Part shown: positions 18,493 to 26,843 of the stretch, piece after piece
Numbering within the stretch: the stretch's first letter is position 1
Layout of the letters: each line of letters opens with the position of its first letter
NCBI GenBank assembly: GCA_964509195.1
Contig: CAZDWJ010000006.1
Location: forward strand, 95,156-159,155
DNA length: 64,000 nt
From: UBA4802 sp964509195
Lineage (GTDB): Bacteria > Spirochaetota > UBA4802 > UB4802
Direction: 5' to 3'
The notes under the pieces: model-generated
What the model was told of the DNA's origin: nothing
What the model saw: the letters and a program-made list of their open reading frames with translations, nothing else
Databases searched by the model: none
Program-made: the position numbers and the translations under genes

Positions 18493-19188
18493 TCATTTAA
18501 AATATTCCTCGTTAACACGCACGATAAACGGCAGATGGCGGTATTCGTATGCCGCATCTATGCCATAGCCTGCTACCCATACATCGGGTACGGTAAATCC
18601 AATATAATCAATTTCAAGCTGATTGCGAATATTCTGCACCTCACGGGTAGGGTTGTCAAGGCGTTTGTATAGTAAGCTGCATATTTTTAAACTGGTGGCA
18701 TTGCGCTCATGCAGCAGATAATTTTTGAGCCACGACAGCGTAAACCCCTGGTCTGCTATATCCTCTACCAGTAACAAATCACGCCCTTCAATATTTTTGG
18801 GCGATAGCTCCAGTGTTACCGCACGGTAATGTTCGCCACTGGCTTTGATTGTCTTATCGTATACACTGGTTTTTATACAGTGAATGCTGGCATTGATACC
18901 ACCTTGTTTAAAGATTGCACGTGATAAATCTGACGTAAAGATGAATGATCCGGTTAGTACCAACAGGATGTCAATATGTTTTGTGTGATTGAAATCACGT
19001 ACGATGTCGTTTGCAAGGATGTTGACTCTTTTCTGAATGCACTGTTCGGTAATAAGCACGGAGTGTAATTTAGGGTCCTGTAGCAGTGCGGTCTGCTTGG
19101 ATAGTGAAGAACAGTCTTCTGAGCTATCGCACACACCTTCTACAGGGACGTCAATTATGCCGTTGTAGTGTGATACTGGTTTTAGCAT
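18493..19188 (-). CDS. hpt: Hypoxanthine (purine) phosphoribosyltransferase
   Basis: 231 residues, cytoplasmic purine salvage: hypoxanthine/guanine plus PRPP gives the nucleotide. The PRPP-binding motif is DLLLVEDIADQGFTL; other family segments are LVLTGSFIFTSDLSRAI and GFTVPDVWVAGYGID. Normal Hpt is about 180 residues and begins near VLITEQCIQKRV, so there is a 43-residue N-terminal extension holding two Cys (GVCDSSEDCS). An internal GTG near 19062 would give the standard length, so the annotated ATG 19188 may be too early. Own terminator downstream. Confidence 0.92.
   Translation of the reverse strand: MLKPVSHYNGIIDVPVEGVCDSSEDCSSLSKQTALLQDPKLHSVLITEQCIQKRVNILANDIVRDFNHTKHIDILLVLTGSFIFTSDLSRAIFKQGGINASIHCIKTSVYDKTIKASGEHYRAVTLELSPKNIEGRDLLLVEDIADQGFTLSWLKNYLLHERNATSLKICSLLYKRLDNPTREVQNIRNQLEIDYIGFTVPDVWVAGYGIDAAYEYRHLPFIVRVNEEYFK
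18801..18810 (-). repeat. Iterated motif copy (GCGATAGCTC on + strand)
   Basis: Exact copy inside hpt; in the gene's frame it encodes Glu-Leu-Ser. One of 12 exact copies. Confidence 0.8.
19121..19130 (+). repeat. Iterated motif copy GAGCTATCGC
   Basis: Second exact copy inside hpt, in the opposite orientation to the one at 18801; in the gene's frame it reads Cys-Asp-Ser-Ser. One of 12 exact copies. Confidence 0.8.
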
Positions 19189-19279
19189 ATAGTGACCTTA
19201 ATAATATTTTACTGTAGCGCAGTAATGGTGTAATACTGGAAAACGGTGGTAATAGTCAACTCATTTTATATACTTATAT

Positions 19280-19355
19280 GCTCTGACCCCTTATTTTGTA
19301 TCACGCAGAGATCGCTGAGAAGGCGGAGTGTAGGAGATTATAAAGCTCTGACCCC
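19280..19355. repeat. REP-like direct repeat pair (GCTCTGACCCC)
   Basis: The 11-mer GCTCTGACCCC occurs at 19280-19290 and again at 19345-19355, 65 bp apart, around a segment reading TATCACGCAGAGATCGCTGA. The complement GGGGTCAGAGC is a string I associate with REP-type elements mobilised by RAYT transposases in many genomes. No transposase is present here. The block ends directly before a truncated gene. Confidence 0.5.
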
Positions 19356-19360
19356 ATTTC

Positions 19361-19561
19361 TTGAAAGATCAGTCATTGGGTGCTCTTGGCATTGCGATAT
19401 CAGGACTTGTTGGTGGAGTTATACTCAATGCGCTCAATCTCTCTGCAGGGGGTGGCACTTTAGATCCGGCAAGTATTGGTACAGATGTAGCCGGTAGTGG
19501 CATTGGTGGCGCTGTACTGTTAATTGTAATTGGGATTATCAGGAAAGCCATGAACAAATAA
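19361..19561 (+). pseudogene. GlsB/YeaQ/YmgE-like small membrane protein, probably 5'-truncated
   Basis: 66 codons read from a TTG, ending at TAA 19561. Two hydrophobic helices are visible: GALGIAISGLVGGVILNAL and GIGGAVLLIVIGIIRKAM, separated by a Gly-rich loop with TDVAGSGIGG, the layout of the C-terminal part of the transglycosylase-associated protein family. Full members are about 80-100 residues with three helices and begin with an ATG, so the first helix is missing here and the break coincides with the GCTCTGACCCC repeat. I infer truncation by insertion or deletion. Function in this family is unclear, possibly envelope stress. Followed by a terminator-like hairpin. Confidence 0.55.
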
Positions 19562-19585
19562 AAATAGTAAGAGATTATCTATCTG

Positions 19586-19623
19586 GGGGCGATGGTATTT
19601 CCATTGAGTCCCCTTACTTTTTT
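19586..19623 (+). terminator. Terminator-like hairpin after the truncated membrane-protein gene
   Basis: GGGG/CCCC outer stem with an inner GATGG/CCATT stem (19586-19613), then TTACTTTTTT. Fits a rho-independent terminator for the small membrane-protein gene upstream. Confidence 0.6.
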
Positions 19624-19657
19624 ATCGCAACTCAAATAGTTCAAAATTGATGGTCAC

Positions 19658-20131
19658 TTATTTATTCTCAAAATTTCCACTTATTTTACACTGGGTTATC
19701 AGCAGGGGTTTTATGAGTTTTAAAAACTCGGCTTCAGCTAATTCTTTTTTTGGCATTTTAAAGGTTTCACTTAATGCATAGCAGGCAAGCTCGTAGGTAT
19801 GTACACCGCTGCCTCGTGGTGGCTGTGGCCCGCCATATCCGGCAAAGCCAAATGTGTTTATCATTTCAATTGATTCAGCAGGCATTGATTTGAGTGATGC
19901 TCCTTCCTGAATCTCTGCTGTGTGTGCGGGTATATTTATTACCAGCCAGTGAACCCAGTTACGCGCCATTTGGTGGCGGTCAACAAATGCTAGCGCCAGT
20001 GAGCGTGCCTCCTTAGGCACATCACTGATTGCAATATGTGGTGAGATATTCTGTCCGCCGGCTATGGCTTTCATGGCATATTTTGCAGGGATTGTTCCAC
20101 CATTGCTAAATGAGCGGGATGAAATGTTCAT
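19658..20131 (-). CDS. YbhB/YbcL-type PEBP family protein
   Basis: 157 residues, close to the usual length for bacterial phosphatidylethanolamine-binding-like (Raf kinase inhibitor-like) proteins. Motifs seen: IPAKYAMKAIAGGQNISPHI, SLALAFVDRHQ, WVHWLVINIP, and GYGGPQPPRGSGVHTYEL, which lines the anion pocket. Physiological role in bacteria is unsettled. No signal peptide, so cytoplasmic. AAAGGAGG sits just upstream of ATG 20131. A stand-alone gene between two decayed stretches; it appears intact and shares the base composition of the core genes. Confidence 0.9.
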   Translation of the reverse strand: MNISSRSFSNGGTIPAKYAMKAIAGGQNISPHIAISDVPKEARSLALAFVDRHQMARNWVHWLVINIPAHTAEIQEGASLKSMPAESIEMINTFGFAGYGGPQPPRGSGVHTYELACYALSETFKMPKKELAEAEFLKLIKPLLITQCKISGNFENK

Positions 20132-20382
20132 GGCTTCCTCCTTTTTTTGTGTTTAATTATGTATCTGCATAAAATTATAAAGCATATACTTAATGAAAGG
20201 CAATACATTTTTTTGTAAAACACAGTTCATTCTTAGTGATATAGTTATAATATTGTAAATCTTGGTTGTGCATATGCAGAGCATAAAATTTCATTTACGA
20301 ATTTGACAATAGAGAACAGATTTCAAGTGTGGCACATAATGTTCATTATGATGAACAAGAAAGATAGAGAAGCTTTCTGAAT

Positions 20383-20639
20383 ATGATACAAATTGTACAA
20401 CATAATGAAGATATTATAAAAGTTATTTTTACATATAATCCTGGATTTATATCAAGGATTAAAACCATTAAGGGGGGGGAAGACGACTCATTGACTTTGC
20501 CGGAAAAAGTTCGTCTGAAATAACACAGGAATTATTGTGCCATGCAAGCAGCAAAACGACGGGAATATACACTCATGTGAGCATAAGAAATGTATGACAG
20601 ATAAAAAGTCCATTGGATTGTTTAGAATTAGATAGGTGA
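20383..20639 (+). pseudogene. Tyrosine recombinase (XerC/D-like) remnant, internally deleted
   Basis: Two ends of one gene joined together. From ATG 20383 the frame reads a FTYNPGFISRIKTIKG segment, the N-terminal strand of a group of integrases (FPYNP..I..IK.I.GR). After a run of eight G at 20472-20479 the frame shifts by one and reads SEITQELLCHASSKTTGIYT followed by HVS and, past a TGA at 20595-20597, QIKSPLD. That is the recombinase C-terminus with its HxxxKTT box and the catalytic Tyr. The central catalytic region is missing. Dead by deletion, frameshift and nonsense. It points to a former mobile element here. Confidence 0.75.
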
Positions 20640-20790
20640 ACATATATTGCTAAAAAATGTGATCAACTATAGCATTACATTTGGTCAGAGTGAGTATATC
20701 TGCAATATTTAGCATATACCTATTAGAGGGGATAAAAAATAAAAGAGTATGGAGGTGAAGGAGTTATCTGCCATTGCTGAGGTGAAATAG

Positions 20791-21000
20791 ATGAGTCCAA
20801 TATCAGAAAATCAAAAATCTGAAATTTTGTCCTTGATACGGAAGGGAAAATTAAGCAGAGAAGAGATTGCTGCGAAACTTGAAGTTGCACTATTTATAAA
20901 AAAGTTACTCCACTATATACTCAAGATAAGAGTATATTATTACCATCATGAAAACATTTCAAGTGGGCTAATTGAGATCAAAGTTCTCCAAGGTGCTTGA
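20791..21000 (+). pseudogene. Fragment of a helix-turn-helix protein
   Basis: The first 31 codons (from ATG 20791, preceded by GAGGTGAAAT) read MSPISENQKSEILSLIRKGK followed by LSREEIAAKLEV, like an N-terminal helix-turn-helix of a DNA-binding or ATPase-linked protein. The homology then ends abruptly at about 20885, and the remaining codons are a shadow across the toxin-antitoxin promoter region. No continuation in other frames was found. Probably a truncated relic; the parent family is not named with confidence. Confidence 0.4.
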
Positions 21001-21186
21001 TTATTTAAAAAATGGTGAAGAGATTACTATATCCTTTGGTAAGAAAAGGAAAAAATAGCTGTATTGTGCCTTATTTAAAATACAAAAAAGGAATAAATAG
21101 AAAATTAGATATTTTTAAAGAATAAAGCCTCTTTTGAAATTCATAACAATTTCACAATTTATGATGAAGAACTAATAAATTTATGA
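20948..21186 (+). pseudogene. Phd/YefM-like antitoxin, decayed
   Basis: From ATG 20948 the reading is MKTFQVG, a stop (TAA, where the family has Glu), then LRSKFSKVLDYLKNGEEITI and SFGKK, the typical Phd N-terminal DNA-binding domain. A frameshift around 21048 is needed to continue with KIAV, another before PYLKYKKGINRKLDIFK, and a third before ASFEIHNNFTIYDEELINL, which ends at TGA 21184-21186. At least one nonsense and three frameshifts: a dead gene. The end overlaps the PIN gene by 4 nt (ATGA), the usual antitoxin-toxin arrangement. Confidence 0.7.
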
Positions 21187-21330
21187 GTTATTTCCTTGAT
21201 ACTCATGTTTTTTTATGGGCAATATTTGATAATGATCTATTATCAAATACTGCCTCTTCAATAATTTTAAATCCTGACAATACTATTTTTGTATGCTTCA
21301 TAAGCTTTTGGGAAATCTCTTTTAAAATTT
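21183..21330 (+). pseudogene. PIN-domain (VapC-like) toxin, decayed
   Basis: From ATG 21183: MSYFLDTHVFLWAIFDNDLL then SNTASSIIL, with DNTIFVCFISFWEISFK. The first acidic residue (LDTH) and the WEI helix of PIN ribonuclease toxins are recognisable. The frame stops at about 21330 and homology resumes briefly in another frame (KFNAINSN, then IKAGLL) before fading by about 21410. The later catalytic Asp residues are lost. Pairs with the dead antitoxin upstream. Confidence 0.65.
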
Positions 21331-21531
21331 AATGCCATTAATTCCAATTAGATTAAATATACAGATACAATCGAAATTAAAGCAGGTTTATTGACAGCAT
21401 GTATCTGAATGTTTGTTTACTTTTTTTGTAGACATAGCCAGAGAAAATGGATAATATTACTATCGAAATGGTATATATAGTATATGCTTGTCAACATTCT
21501 TCAATAGTTACATCGTATCAAGGGGGTTGGG

Positions 21532-22638
21532 ATGAAGTATATATTCGCAATAATTGTATTATTACATGGCATCATAAACACTCTTGGATTCTTTAAAGCA
21601 TTTTCTTTTGCTGAGATTAAAGAATTGTCGCTGCCAATAAGCAAACCAATGGGGATTGTGTGGCTGCTTTCTGCTGTATTGTTTGTGATGTACCTGTGGG
21701 CATATTTTTACAGGTATCCGTTTTCATGGATAGTGGGGTTATTTACAGTAACTATCTCACAAATTCTGATTATCATTTACTGGAACGATGCTAAATTTGG
21801 TACACTGCCTAATGTCATCATTCTTTTAGTGGTGCTTGTATCCTATGGGCAATACAGTTTTCATAAACTTGTTGATGCTGAAATCAGAGACATGTTGGCT
21901 ACGACTACTATTACAAAAGAAAAAATTATGTCCCAGCACGATTTATCCCAATTACCTGCTCCGGTGAAACGATGGCTTATGCAATCAGGAGTTATTGGCA
22001 AACCGTTTATCAGTGTTGCAAAGGTACATCAGCACGCTCAGCTTAAAATGAAACCACAGCAGGATACATGGTATAGCGCAAAAGCATATCAATATACCAC
22101 TATAGGTGTACCTTCGTTTATCTGGGTGGTGGATGTTACTATGAATAGCCTTCTTTGGTTTGAGGGAAGGGACAGATTTGCAGATGGCAAAGGGGAGATG
22201 CTGATCAAATTGAATTCAGTTATTAACGTTGTGAACGAGAAAGGCGAAAAGCTCAACGAAGGCGCTTTACAACGATACTTAGGCGAAATGGTCTGGTTTC
22301 CTTCACTGGCATTGAGTCCTTACATTACCTGGAAAGAAGTGGATAATAATACAGCAACTGCCACCATGGAGTATAAAGGCACTAAAGGAAGTGGCACGTT
22401 TTATTTTAATTCAGAAGGCGATTTTGTAAAGTTTACCGCTTTGCGATATATGGGTAACAGCCCTGATGCTCAACGATATGAATGGGTACTGGTGGTAGAG
22501 GATTACAAGACATTTGAGGGCATTAAGGTACCGTCAAAAATGACTGCAACCTGGAAGCTTGAAAGCGGTGACTGGACCTGGATAAAACTGGAAATAGTTG
22601 ATATTAAGTATAATGACACTAACTTAAGACAAAATTAA
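21532..22638 (+). CDS. DUF6544-family protein with N-terminal membrane segments
   Basis: 368 residues. Four hydrophobic helices occupy the first ~110 residues (YIFAIIVLLHGIINTLGFF; MGIVWLLSAVLFVMYLWAYF; WIVGLFTVTISQILIIIYW; NVIILLVVLVSYG). The soluble part has LPAPVKRWLMQSGVIGKP, VPSFIWVVDVTMNSLLWFEG, GEGEMLIKLNS-like repeats, RYLGEMVWFPSLALSPYITW and YNDTNLRQN, the hallmarks of the DUF6544 family. Function is not known; a membrane-tethered sensor or lipid-binding role is possible. It follows the decayed region with a GGGGG ribosome site before ATG 21532 and has no operon partner. Confidence 0.7.
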   Translation: MKYIFAIIVLLHGIINTLGFFKAFSFAEIKELSLPISKPMGIVWLLSAVLFVMYLWAYFYRYPFSWIVGLFTVTISQILIIIYWNDAKFGTLPNVIILLVVLVSYGQYSFHKLVDAEIRDMLATTTITKEKIMSQHDLSQLPAPVKRWLMQSGVIGKPFISVAKVHQHAQLKMKPQQDTWYSAKAYQYTTIGVPSFIWVVDVTMNSLLWFEGRDRFADGKGEMLIKLNSVINVVNEKGEKLNEGALQRYLGEMVWFPSLALSPYITWKEVDNNTATATMEYKGTKGSGTFYFNSEGDFVKFTALRYMGNSPDAQRYEWVLVVEDYKTFEGIKVPSKMTATWKLESGDWTWIKLEIVDIKYNDTNLRQN

Positions 22639-22759
22639 GAAAGTTAACTTTAAAGAATTTACTTTAGAATGATAGTGATGTAAAAGCGATACTATTTATA
22701 TATGAGAAATATGTTAAAAAACGCATGTAGTATTAATGATTGTTTTAGTTAACATTCCT

Positions 22760-23311
22760 TCAGATATTAAATACTATCATTCCCGAGTTACTTATTACAA
22801 TATTAAAATCAATCGTTTTTCCCTGACTATACAATGTATTCACTTCATCAAGAAGTTTTGTATTGTGAATAACAATACTGTAGTAGTGCCAGTCTTTACA
22901 TGCTTTTGCAGCGGCTATCACCTTATCGTGTAAATGGGGTGTGTTAGCGCTGCAGTTATATGTTTTGCAGATAGCTCCCATAAAATGGCTTCGATAATCA
23001 AATGGTGTGCAGTATGGATACAGCAAACATCCTATCGTGGTATATGTGGTATCAGTGTATGCAACAAACGGGCATTGCGTTGCATCAGGGTATAGTGGAG
23101 GCAATGTTATGTGCGATAGCTCCTTAAAAATTTCTTTCAGTGTGGTAGAAAGATCATTGCTGCTGGTAACCATATTGCTAAAGCACTTATACCTCTGTTT
23201 AAAAAGTGCATCAATATCATAAAGCGATGCCTTAAAGTTATGGCTGCCGCAACACAACGCACATGATGCATTAAAACCTGGTTGACATGCACAATTGTAT
23301 GATGTATACAT
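22760..23311 (-). CDS. Cysteine-rich protein of unknown function
   Basis: 183 residues, 13 Cys by eye. The N-terminal 22 residues hold a dense cluster (CACQPGFNASCALCCG), and further Cys appear at CFSN, QCPF, GCLLYPYCTPF and CKTYNC, spaced as for metal or Fe-S binding. The middle segment YPYCTPFDYRSHFMGAICK resembles cysteine-cluster proteins of the YkgJ/DUF type, but I do not assign one. No signal peptide. It stands alone, convergent with the DUF6544 gene, and uses an ATG 23311 without a strong ribosome site. Either a redox/metal protein or a surface protein cross-linked by disulfides; undecided. Confidence 0.45.
   Translation of the reverse strand: MYTSYNCACQPGFNASCALCCGSHNFKASLYDIDALFKQRYKCFSNMVTSSNDLSTTLKEIFKELSHITLPPLYPDATQCPFVAYTDTTYTTIGCLLYPYCTPFDYRSHFMGAICKTYNCSANTPHLHDKVIAAAKACKDWHYYSIVIHNTKLLDEVNTLYSQGKTIDFNIVISNSGMIVFNI
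23113..23122 (-). repeat. Iterated motif copy (GCGATAGCTC on + strand)
   Basis: Exact copy inside the Cys-rich gene; the gene strand reads Glu-Leu-Ser. One of 12 exact copies. Confidence 0.8.
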
Positions 23312-23572
23312 AAGTTAATTTTCAAAATAATTTACTTATTGCGAAATATTAAGCACAATATACCTCGTTATTTGCGCGTGTGCATTTATTATTTATTAAT
23401 AACTTTAAATAAGTGTAAAAACATTATTGGTTCAATCTCATCTGGAAACTTATTTAATTATTATGAATAGTACAGAACCAAGTATAGTTGAATTCATATA
23501 CTTGAGGAGAGCGTAGCAAAATAAATCTATATGATGTTGGGTGAGGTAAATTTTTTTTAGGGGGACAATATA

Positions 23573-24328
23573 ATGAAAGGTAATTATTTTTCAACCACAT
23601 TTGGCAATATGTACTATCGAACTAAAGAAGCAGATACACATAATCATCTTGTATGTATACACGGAGCAGGCGGTGATTCGCGGTTATTCATTCCATTAAT
23701 GAATGAAATAAAAACCATGGCAGTCCATGCTGTTGACCTTCCGGCACATGGGAAATCAAAAATTAATGAGTGCTCATTAAATGTGTATGTACAAGCAGTG
23801 GCGGAGTTTCTCCAATCGCTACCGGGCAATGTATTTGTGCTTGGTCATTCCATGGGTGGCGGTATTATTTTTGAGCTTGCAAAATCAAGCGAACCAATAA
23901 AAGGAGCCGTGTTTTTATCAACAGCTGGTACGCTTCCTGTGAATCCGGTAGTGTTTGAACTATTAGAAAAGGATTTTGATAGATTATGCCGGTTAGCTGT
24001 TGATTTAAGTTATGGCAGTATAGATGAAACCATGCAAAGCACTGCTGTTGAATACATGAAACAGGCTGGCAGCGATATATTAAAGAATGATTTTACAATC
24101 TGCAATAGTTATAATTATGAAGAGGATGCTAAAAGTTTTGTACCAGCAGCATGCTTCATAGCAAGCAGAAAGGACAAAATGGTACCACTTGATTTATCAT
24201 ACGCAACGTTTAAAAAAATGCCCAACGCCATGTTGCAGGTATTGCCATATAAAGGGCATATGCTTCATATTGAACATCCAAAGCAGGTAGCACGCTGCAT
24301 TGAACAGTTTGTTGAGCTATCACTTTAA
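23573..24328 (+). CDS. Alpha/beta hydrolase
   Basis: 251 residues with the alpha/beta hydrolase fold. HLVCIHGAGGDSRLF carries the oxyanion strand-loop, VLGHSMGGG the nucleophile elbow (Ser about 93), SRKDKMVPLD the acidic residue (Asp about 201) and YKGHMLHIEHP the His (about 229), so the catalytic triad is complete. No signal peptide: a cytoplasmic esterase or C-C/acyl hydrolase of the small lipase-like group. Substrate cannot be told. An AGGGGG site lies upstream of ATG 23573. It stands alone, ending ahead of the gapA promoter region. Confidence 0.85.
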   Translation: MKGNYFSTTFGNMYYRTKEADTHNHLVCIHGAGGDSRLFIPLMNEIKTMAVHAVDLPAHGKSKINECSLNVYVQAVAEFLQSLPGNVFVLGHSMGGGIIFELAKSSEPIKGAVFLSTAGTLPVNPVVFELLEKDFDRLCRLAVDLSYGSIDETMQSTAVEYMKQAGSDILKNDFTICNSYNYEEDAKSFVPAACFIASRKDKMVPLDLSYATFKKMPNAMLQVLPYKGHMLHIEHPKQVARCIEQFVELSL

Positions 24329-24449
24329 AATTTTTATATTTTTTTAAAAATTTTTATGTGTTAAATACTAAAAAATAGTATATATTGATTTGTGTAATCA
24401 TAGGTTTTAGTTTGTTGATGTAAATTGTAACTTTAAAAAGGAGGTTGTT

Positions 24450-25457
24450 ATGAGTATCAAGGTAGCTATCAACGGATTTGGCCGTATTGGGCGCATGGTG
24501 CTTAGAATAATACTAAGTGACCCAAAATATTCTGACATTGATGTGCGGTGTATCAACGATTTAACCGATGCCAAAACGCTGGCGGTGCTTTTCAAATATG
24601 ATTCAGTATTTGGTATTTTTAATGGCACGGTGGAGCACACCGATAATTCTATAATCGTTAATGGGAAAGAAATTAAAATACTGGCCGAAAAAAATCCAAG
24701 TTCACTACCATGGAAAGCTGAAGGCATAGATGTGGTGGTGGAGTCAACCGGAAAATTTCGTGACCGCGATAAGGTGATGCCGCATATAGATGCTGGTGCA
24801 AAAAAAGTAATCATAACTGCACCGGCCAAGGGTGAGGATATCACCATTGTACTGGGTGTTAATGAAGATAAATATGACCCGGCAAAACATCACATTATTT
24901 CCAATGCTTCTTGTACCACAAACTGCCTTGCACCAGTAGTAAAGGTACTCAACGACGCGTTTGGTGTAGAAAAAGGCGTCATGACCACTGTTCACTCATA
25001 TACAAATGACCAGCGTTTGCTTGACCTGCCACACTCAGATTTACGTAGGGCACGGGCTGCTGCATTGTCCATGATACCAACCACAACAGGAGCAGCAAAA
25101 GCAGTAGCGCTGGTACTACCCGAACTCAAAGGCAAATTGGATGGACTTGCAATCCGCGTTCCTACTCCCAATGTTTCGGTGGTAGATTTTGTGTGTACGG
25201 TGAAAACCAATACCACTGCTGAGGATGTGAACAAGGCATTGCGCGAAGCTGCAAATGGCAAGCTCAAAGGCATTTTACAGGTATGTGATGAGGAGCTGGT
25301 ATCAATAGATTTCAAGGGCAATTCACATTCTTCAATAGTTGATGCACCGTCAACAGCTGTTATGGGTGGCAACATGATAAAGATATTGAGCTGGTACGAC
25401 AATGAGTGGGGATATTCCTACCGTGTGGTTGATTTAATACAGTACTGTATGAAATAG
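24450..25457 (+). CDS. gapA: Glyceraldehyde-3-phosphate dehydrogenase, type I
   Basis: 335 residues. NAD-binding N-terminus (VAINGFGRIGRMVLR), catalytic Cys in SNASCTTNCLAPV, and the conserved end WYDNEWGYSYRVVDLI. Central glycolysis: glyceraldehyde-3-phosphate to 1,3-bisphosphoglycerate with NAD. AAAGGAGG precedes ATG 24450. A hairpin terminator follows, so it is monocistronic. The tpiA gene, its metabolic partner, lies 2 kb further on, separated by an orphan gene pair on the other strand. Confidence 0.97.
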   Translation: MSIKVAINGFGRIGRMVLRIILSDPKYSDIDVRCINDLTDAKTLAVLFKYDSVFGIFNGTVEHTDNSIIVNGKEIKILAEKNPSSLPWKAEGIDVVVESTGKFRDRDKVMPHIDAGAKKVIITAPAKGEDITIVLGVNEDKYDPAKHHIISNASCTTNCLAPVVKVLNDAFGVEKGVMTTVHSYTNDQRLLDLPHSDLRRARAAALSMIPTTTGAAKAVALVLPELKGKLDGLAIRVPTPNVSVVDFVCTVKTNTTAEDVNKALREAANGKLKGILQVCDEELVSIDFKGNSHSSIVDAPSTAVMGGNMIKILSWYDNEWGYSYRVVDLIQYCMK

Positions 25458-25464
25458 CAAATGA

Positions 25465-25521
25465 TGTAGCATATCTTCACAGCTCGTAGCGATGAGGGTA
25501 TGCTACAGTACACTTTTTTTT
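25465..25521 (+). terminator. Rho-independent terminator of gapA
   Basis: Perfect 9-bp stem (TGTAGCATA with TATGCTACA, 25465-25507), then eight T from 25514. Begins 8 nt after the gapA stop. Confidence 0.85.
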
Positions 25522-25746
25522 GTACTATATATTTGTTTCACTGCTTTTATAAAAAACTGAGAGAGTGAGTCCATTACGCTAAAAAAGCGTTTTTTTATTT
25601 ATCGTATTACTGATAATTCTACTTTGTAGCTTTTTAGTAAATTTATGTTCTGTTAGTGAAACACATTTCAAAATTTATTCATACGCATAAATAAAGTAAT
25701 ATCCAATAAAAGTATATAAAAGGCATTTCATTAGCTTTTTCCTAAA

Positions 25747-26835
25747 TTACGATAGTAATTTAAATATAGTAAATATGATTCTAACTATTATAACACCGAT
25801 AAGCCACCAAAAAAACATTAATAAGAGTTTATACAAAATCTGTGGAATATTTTGTATTACTCTCTTCATAGTAAGGATACCACTATGTATTAATGAAGTT
25901 TGCCTTATTGCAATTGTAGAAGTAGTTTGAAAGTCAAGCTGTATATGCACTGGTGGATAATGAGGTATCTTTTTATCAGGGTCAGCATACATTATGTACG
26001 ATAGCTCATAGGTAAGGTTGCAACTTGTAATATACTCATCTCTGCGTATATAAAGAATATATTGGCTACTATCACTAATACCAACTGTCCAATCATCCAC
26101 GCTGGAAGCTATCTTAAACGTGTATGCTTTGCCATGGGAGTGGGTTACAAGTAAATAGAGATCGCTTCCAGATGGAAAAATAACAGCAAACTCGTAATTG
26201 GGAACAATTGGTATGTGTTTAGGATGCAGATAAAATGCTTTTTGTATAGGGTATCCGGTTATAATATTATACACCTGAGTAGTATCATATACCATACAAT
26301 CAGAGACGCAATCTGAAAGAGATGGTGAGGCATAACTGTTTTGTTGTTTGGAAAAGTATGAACGAATGTAAAATCCTGTTGTGTGGCATAGTGTGTAGGT
26401 ATTACCGTAAATGATTGTATCAGTACAATAAAAATGTTGTTTTGTTAATCCATTGATCGCGTACAAATGGTTGCCACAGGATATAAACAGGTATAACCAA
26501 GACAGTTTATAATCATATACCATCCAAGCAGTGTGTATAGGTTTTTGGAATCGATATTTTTTAAACACAGTGCAATTGGGACGTATGATATACACGCAAT
26601 TGTTGTTATACGCAGCAAACCAATTATTATGATAGTATGTTAGTTTTTTTACGTTATCAACGATGCAGTAAAATGGTGTTTTGTATAGTGCAATATACTT
26701 GTTTTCAGATAGATAATAGATGCCTCGTGAGGATACAAATGCATCATTAACATTGCCAGAAGGAATAATTACAGTATCATTTTTATATAGGCATCCGTTG
26801 TGTACAAAATATAGACTACCACCAAAGTATTGCAT
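25747..26835 (-). CDS. Orphan protein with C-terminal membrane anchor, probable beta-propeller
   Basis: 362 residues, rich in Tyr, Ile, Cys and His. A series of short beta strands and turns with repeated YY/YI spacing (GSLYFVHNGCLYKND; GIYYLSENKYIALY; NNWFAAYNNNCVYIIRP; WLYLFISCGNHLYAING) suggests a propeller of several blades facing out. One transmembrane helix closes the chain (LLLMFFWWLIGVIIVRIIF). There is no N-terminal signal, so topology is unclear. I do not recognise the family. It follows the 100-residue membrane protein by 8 nt, so the two form an operon. High AT content and codon use differ somewhat from neighbours, suggesting a late arrival. Confidence 0.5.
   Translation of the reverse strand: MQYFGGSLYFVHNGCLYKNDTVIIPSGNVNDAFVSSRGIYYLSENKYIALYKTPFYCIVDNVKKLTYYHNNWFAAYNNNCVYIIRPNCTVFKKYRFQKPIHTAWMVYDYKLSWLYLFISCGNHLYAINGLTKQHFYCTDTIIYGNTYTLCHTTGFYIRSYFSKQQNSYASPSLSDCVSDCMVYDTTQVYNIITGYPIQKAFYLHPKHIPIVPNYEFAVIFPSGSDLYLLVTHSHGKAYTFKIASSVDDWTVGISDSSQYILYIRRDEYITSCNLTYELSYIMYADPDKKIPHYPPVHIQLDFQTTSTIAIRQTSLIHSGILTMKRVIQNIPQILYKLLLMFFWWLIGVIIVRIIFTIFKLLS
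25999..26007 (-). repeat. Iterated motif, 9 of 10 (CGATAGCTC)
   Basis: Nine-base match in the orphan propeller-like gene (the tenth base differs: ACGATAGCTC). Listed as one of five 9/10 copies; others are at 3348, 6293, 15982 and 34005. Confidence 0.6.
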
Positions 26836-26843
26836 ACTGTTAA

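Noticed and set aside
20132..21531. Integrated prophage or functional insertion element in the gap
   Set aside because: Only dead fragments are visible: no transposase with an intact DDE or HUH frame, no terminal inverted repeats, no phage structural gene.
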